DNA of 64,000 nucleotides from Acidimicrobiales bacterium (lineage in GTDB: Bacteria > Actinomycetota > Acidimicrobiia > Acidimicrobiales > VFJN01). The translations under genes were made by a program, and so were the position numbers. Position 1 is the first letter of the stretch; each line of letters begins with the position of its first letter. Shown here piece by piece: positions 60,820 to 64,000 of this stretch. The notes below the pieces were generated by a model. That model saw only the letters and a program-made list of their open reading frames with translations, ran no database searches and was not told where the DNA came from. The stretch lies in the NCBI GenBank assembly GCA_035316325.1, contig DATHJB010000172.1, forward strand, positions 44,161-108,160, written 5' to 3'.

Positions 60820-60910
60820 ATGCGCAACGACACCGGGTCGTCGATGCCGGCGGCTGATCCTCGACGACGCCGCCCGCAGCCTCTACAAGCTCGGCGAGCC
60901 GGCGCCATGA
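60820..60910 (+). pseudogene. C-terminal scrap of an upstream gene, possibly an amidohydrolase
   Basis: One frame ending at TGA 60908-60910 reads RRLILDDAARSLYKLGEPAP, reminiscent of the end of amidohydrolase family 2 proteins. Its stop overlaps the ATG at 60907. Just upstream, a strong GAGGGGGAG precedes ATG 60820 in a different frame. This looks like an operon from which the body of the first gene was deleted. Confidence 0.35.
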
Positions 60911-61671
60911 GCTTCGTCGCCCTCGACGCCGCACCTGTCCAGCGGGTCACGGGCCCCATGGGGGCAGCCGACAACCCGGCGAGCGATCGCGTGGTGCACG
61001 ACTTCTTCGGGGAGGCCCGCACCCGGCAGCCCGGACCGCAGGGCTTCCTGGTCGACTTCGAGGGCGAGACCACCGTCGGCGCCCACTTCCACCCCGTCGA
61101 CCAGTTCCAGGTGTTCTTCGGTGGGCCGGGTTCGTGGTATCAGCGGCACCCCATCGACGAGTTGATGGTCCACTACGCCGACGCCTACACCACCTACGGC
61201 CCCTTCGGCACCGAGGGCGGCCTGCTGCGGTTCTTCACGCTTCGCCCGGACCACAGCACGCTGACGGCCTACATGCCGGGGTCCCGGGACAAGCTGCTGC
61301 GAAAGGGGCGACGCAACGTCCACGTGTCGCTGACCGAGCAGGCCGGACGATGCCCGGCACCCGGCGATGCGGCGGTGCACACCGCACTCGCCGACGGCGA
61401 CGGGCTCAGCGTGCACCTCGTGACGCTGGGGCCTGAGGCCCGGATCGCACTGCCGACGGCGTCGACGCCCCGTGGCGAGTACCGGTGCGTCGTGTCCGGT
61501 GCGATCGTGGTCGACGACACGCCCTACGGTCCCCGGTCGCTCGGCTGGTACGAGCGCGACGAGGCGCCGGCCACCGTCGAGAGCGGCCCCGACGGGCTGG
61601 CGCTGCTGGTGCTGCGGTTCCCGCCCGACACGACGGCCCACCTCGCGGAGACAGCCGGCTCGGTGCGATGA
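60907..61671 (+). CDS. Conserved hypothetical protein, cupin-like
   Basis: A 254-residue protein not assigned to a named family. TTVGAHFHPVDQFQVFF resembles cupin motif 1 and RGEYRCVVSGAIVVDD a second barrel strand, so a bicupin-like sensor or enzyme is plausible. The start at 60907 overlaps the stop of a gene scrap; an in-frame ATG at 60820 with a stronger ribosome binding site would add 29 arginine-rich residues and is less likely native. It is divergent from the isopropylmalate-dehydrogenase-like gene. Confidence 0.75.
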   Translation: MSFVALDAAPVQRVTGPMGAADNPASDRVVHDFFGEARTRQPGPQGFLVDFEGETTVGAHFHPVDQFQVFFGGPGSWYQRHPIDELMVHYADAYTTYGPFGTEGGLLRFFTLRPDHSTLTAYMPGSRDKLLRKGRRNVHVSLTEQAGRCPAPGDAAVHTALADGDGLSVHLVTLGPEARIALPTASTPRGEYRCVVSGAIVVDDTPYGPRSLGWYERDEAPATVESGPDGLALLVLRFPPDTTAHLAETAGSVR

Positions 61672-61711
61672 CGCGGCCCGAGCCGTGGCTGCGCTGCTGC
61701 TCCCCAGGGAG

Positions 61712-62722
61712 TCAGCCGGAGAGGCGGACGGAGGGCAGGTCGCTGTCGACCCGGAAGTCGTCGACGCGCCAAAGGGGATATGCCGCCGCCTGACCCACAC
61801 CCCGACATGCCGGTATGGCGACCTCGCCGTCGTGGCGGAGCTCGGCGGTGACGAGACCGTGGTGGCGACCGCTGAGATCCTCGAACACCATCCTCACCTG
61901 CCACACCGCCCGATCGACCTCGCGGATGGCCTCGACCTCGCGGCGGCAGCGGGCCCACGACCAGCCCACGGCGCATAGCGCCTCCCGCTCGACCACCTGG
62001 GTCGCACCCGACGAGATGCCCAGAGTGCCTCGGAAGTGCCGGCGGATCCCGGCCTCGGACAGGGTCTCGGCGATCACCCGCTCGGCCACGTCGACGTCGA
62101 GGTGACCCCACACCTGGCCGGTGGGCAGGAACGCCGCCGTCGGAGCGAACCGGTGCCCGCCCAGGTGCGACGTGCGCCACACGCGCACCCGCTCGGCGCC
62201 GCGGCCGCGGCCGCCGAGCTTGCGGGCCAGGGCCGTCCCCATGGAGCCGCAGCACACGTCCCGCGAGCCGTGGCCGCACACCAGCACGTCGACCGGTACG
62301 GCCTCGGCCCCGGCGCAGGGCTCGGGCGATGCCGGCCAGTCGAGCAGCGCCACGGCGGCGTCGACGACCTGATCGGCGGCCACGACCTCCTCGGTGGACT
62401 CGAAACGGTGGAAGGCGCCGGACGACCGGGTGTAGCGGACCACCCGCCGGGCGGCGGGATCAGGGGCGCCCATCGCCGGTGTGACCAGCTGGAGGCGGTA
62501 CTCCGCCCCTTTCCCGGCCAGTGCGGAGATGCGTTGCACGACCGGCGCGAGAGCCTCGATCTCGCCGGCGTCCCGGGGCCACGGCAGCGGCCACTCGACG
62601 AGCAGCATCCCGCTCACGCCCGACACCGAGGCCACCGGCTCGAGCCCTGCCACCCGGGTCGACTCGGCGCAGCGCGGCCCGGTCGCCGGGCCCTCGGACA
62701 CGACGGCGATGCGCTCGCTCAT
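61712..62722 (-). CDS. Sucrase/ferredoxin-like (thioredoxin-fold [2Fe-2S]) family protein
   Basis: A 336-residue protein with the family signature CGHGSRDVCCGSMGTALARK followed by WRTSHLGGHRFAPTAAFLPT and GQVWGHLD. The cysteines probably hold an iron-sulfur centre in a thioredoxin-like domain. The N-terminal 130 residues and a C-terminal extension (from about 250) are more variable. Its ATG overlaps the stop of the CoA transferase at 62719-62722. The role is unknown; electron transfer to a partner is the usual guess for the family. Confidence 0.88.
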   Translation of the reverse strand: MSERIAVVSEGPATGPRCAESTRVAGLEPVASVSGVSGMLLVEWPLPWPRDAGEIEALAPVVQRISALAGKGAEYRLQLVTPAMGAPDPAARRVVRYTRSSGAFHRFESTEEVVAADQVVDAAVALLDWPASPEPCAGAEAVPVDVLVCGHGSRDVCCGSMGTALARKLGGRGRGAERVRVWRTSHLGGHRFAPTAAFLPTGQVWGHLDVDVAERVIAETLSEAGIRRHFRGTLGISSGATQVVEREALCAVGWSWARCRREVEAIREVDRAVWQVRMVFEDLSGRHHGLVTAELRHDGEVAIPACRGVGQAAAYPLWRVDDFRVDSDLPSVRLSG

Positions 62723-63942
62723 GGCGCCAGCAGGTCCTCGGCCAGGTCGGGGACCCCAAGCTCCTCGAGCACCGACTCGGTGTCGGCGCCGAGCTCGGGC
62801 GGTGGCCCTGGGACCGCGCCCTTCACCCGGTGGGCCGCGGCCAGGTCGTCGGCGGTCGTGGCCCCGTCGGCCGAGGTGACCGAGACCGGGCTGCTGGGGA
62901 TCTCGACTGTGTGGCCGTCGTGCTCGTACGTGCTGACCAGCCCGTTCACCGAGCCGTGCTCGGAGCCCAGCACCTCCCGCCAGTCCAGGACCGGGGCGAA
63001 CGGGATGTCGGCCGCGGCCATCAGCCGCACCCAATCGTCGAGCGGGCGGCGGCCGATCCGCTCCTGGATCTCCTCACGCTCACCCAGCTCGAGGTAGTCC
63101 TCACCGAAGTCCATGCCGCTCGACCAGTCACCCCGGGCCCGCAGCGCGGCCGGCAGCTCGACGACGTCGCAGAAGCTCTCCCAGAAGTGCTTCTCACCGG
63201 GACAGAGCAGGATGGCCCGATCGTCGGCCGTGCCGTACATGCAGTACCGAGACCCCTTGTCGCGGTAGCCCGGCCACAGCTCGCCGGTGTTCGCGTAGGT
63301 GCCGATGTCGCGCCACATCGACGCGATCGCCGACTCCCAGATGGACACGTGGACGAACTGGGCCTGGCCGTCGAGGCTGCGGCGGTGCAGCCCGGCGTAG
63401 ATGCCCAGCGCAGCATGGATGCCGGCCAGGGTGGTGCCGGCCGACCGATAGGCCTCGGACGGCACGGGCCGGCCGTCGGCCCACTCCACGGGCACCAGGC
63501 CCGCGTAGGCGTCCATGTTCAGGCCGTGAGCCGGCAGCCCCGACCAGGGGCCGTCCAGGCCGTAGCCGGTGATCAGGCAGTACACGACATCGGCGCGGTG
63601 CTTGACGATCGAGTGGAAGTCGATCCCGTAGCGGGCCGCCGCCGACGGCCGGTTGCCGACGATCACCACGTCGGCCCACGCGGCGAGCCGGGCCGTCAAA
63701 CGAGGCCAGCCCGGCGAGCGGACGTCCGCGGTGATGCTGCGGGTGCCCGGGTTGAGCACGAGGTGGTACATGCCCACGCCGTCGACCAACGGGGTGGTCG
63801 TGCGGTTGCCGTCGCCGAAGCGCGGGTTCTCGACCTTGACCACGTCGGCACCCAGGTGCACCAGCTGGCGGCTGGCGACCGGGCCGGACAGGTGGGTCGA
63901 GAAGTCGACGACGCGGGGCGACTTCGTCGTGCGTGACGCCAT
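62719..63942 (-). CDS. CaiB/BaiF-family CoA-transferase-like protein lacking the catalytic Asp
   Basis: A 407-residue family III protein: HLSGPVASRQLVHLGADVVK, SITADVRSPGW, DVVIVGNRPSAAARYGID (CoA loop reads GNRPS instead of NFRPG) and GIHAALGIYAGLHRR. Where the nucleophilic aspartate lies in the other three transferases (DHLTG) it has Thr (TTLAG). It is therefore probably not a normal CoA transferase; racemase or non-catalytic roles are possible. It overlaps both neighbours by 1-4 bases, so all three are co-transcribed. Confidence 0.88.
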   Translation of the reverse strand: MASRTTKSPRVVDFSTHLSGPVASRQLVHLGADVVKVENPRFGDGNRTTTPLVDGVGMYHLVLNPGTRSITADVRSPGWPRLTARLAAWADVVIVGNRPSAAARYGIDFHSIVKHRADVVYCLITGYGLDGPWSGLPAHGLNMDAYAGLVPVEWADGRPVPSEAYRSAGTTLAGIHAALGIYAGLHRRSLDGQAQFVHVSIWESAIASMWRDIGTYANTGELWPGYRDKGSRYCMYGTADDRAILLCPGEKHFWESFCDVVELPAALRARGDWSSGMDFGEDYLELGEREEIQERIGRRPLDDWVRLMAAADIPFAPVLDWREVLGSEHGSVNGLVSTYEHDGHTVEIPSSPVSVTSADGATTADDLAAAHRVKGAVPGPPPELGADTESVLEELGVPDLAEDLLAP

Positions 63943-64000
63943 CAGCCCGCCGAGCCTTCCCGCACGGCGACCGGTTGGGCGTCGACGACCACGCCGTCGG
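63942..64000 (-). CDS. C-terminal end of an unidentified gene (cut by window edge)
   Basis: The last 18 codons read DGVVVDAQPVAVREGSAG followed by TGA at 63944-63942, overlapping the next ATG by one base (TGATG). Too short to assign. Confidence 0.5.
   Translation of the reverse strand, partial: DGVVVDAQPVAVREGSAG

Overview
The window comes from a high-GC actinobacterium. GTG starts are frequent, genes are often coupled by 4-base ATGA/GTGA overlaps, and the gene content is typically actinobacterial: two luciferase-like F420/flavin oxidoreductases, a Ddn-type F420 protein, a BTAD/AfsR-type regulator, many SDRs and four CaiB-type CoA transferases. I cannot place it more precisely; soil or aquatic lineages such as Acidimicrobiia or Mycobacteriales would all fit. 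No rRNA, complete tRNA, CRISPR array, replication origin or intact transposon was found.

Layout. (1) 1-3223: tail of a TetR regulator, an SDR, a medium-chain reductase, a small unknown protein, and an acyl-CoA synthetase gene reduced to a pseudogene by internal deletions. (2) 3200-13815: a catabolic and uptake module. It holds a DapA-type lyase, an MmgE/PrpD protein, an amidohydrolase, a CPPC thioredoxin, a glutaredoxin-DinB fusion, a NitT/TauT-type ABC importer, an SDR and a TetR regulator. Each of its four transcription units carries the same near-palindrome, CCGAACGATCGATCGG, just upstream, so one TetR-family protein probably controls all of it. (3) 14039-33047: mixed chromosomal genes. 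These are a TetR/quinone-reductase pair, a Ddn-like protein, a serine hydrolase, a 1169-residue BTAD-ATPase regulator, a hemerythrin-like protein, a lipoprotein with two cupredoxin domains, a NUDIX hydrolase, and a MacB-like ABC exporter with a PAP2 phosphatase, a lipoprotein and a two-component system. (4) 33225-60741: a large CoA-thioester catabolic island with three enoyl-CoA hydratases in the core and one more at its edge, paired acyl-CoA dehydrogenases, two LLM oxidoreductases (one resembling limonene monooxygenase), three CoA transferases, an acyl-CoA synthetase, SDRs, a cyclase-family hydrolase, cupins, a Liv-type ABC importer and a FadR/GntR regulator. AT-rich sites sharing AATCATT and a loose TATC-N7-GATA symmetry precede most of its transcription units. 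(5) 58240-64000: decayed DNA (truncated genes, a 21-bp repeat array, the 3' half of a tRNA-Arg), then an unusual isopropylmalate-dehydrogenase-like protein, an unknown cupin-like protein, a sucrase/ferredoxin-like protein and a divergent CoA transferase.

Working model (inference). Two neighbouring peripheral pathways each have their own importer and local regulator. Module 2 takes up a small organic molecule and processes it with hydratase/aldolase/decarboxylase-type enzymes plus a thiol-redox pair. Module 4 imports a carboxylic acid or terpenoid-like compound, activates it by CoA ligation or CoA transfer, and degrades it by beta-oxidation-like steps with flavin-dependent oxygenation. Remnants of IS3- and IS630-like transposases, an IclR regulator, a DUF4268-like gene and a tRNA-derived attachment-like site show that the catabolic part was assembled and trimmed by mobile DNA. 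The substrates cannot be deduced from sequence alone.
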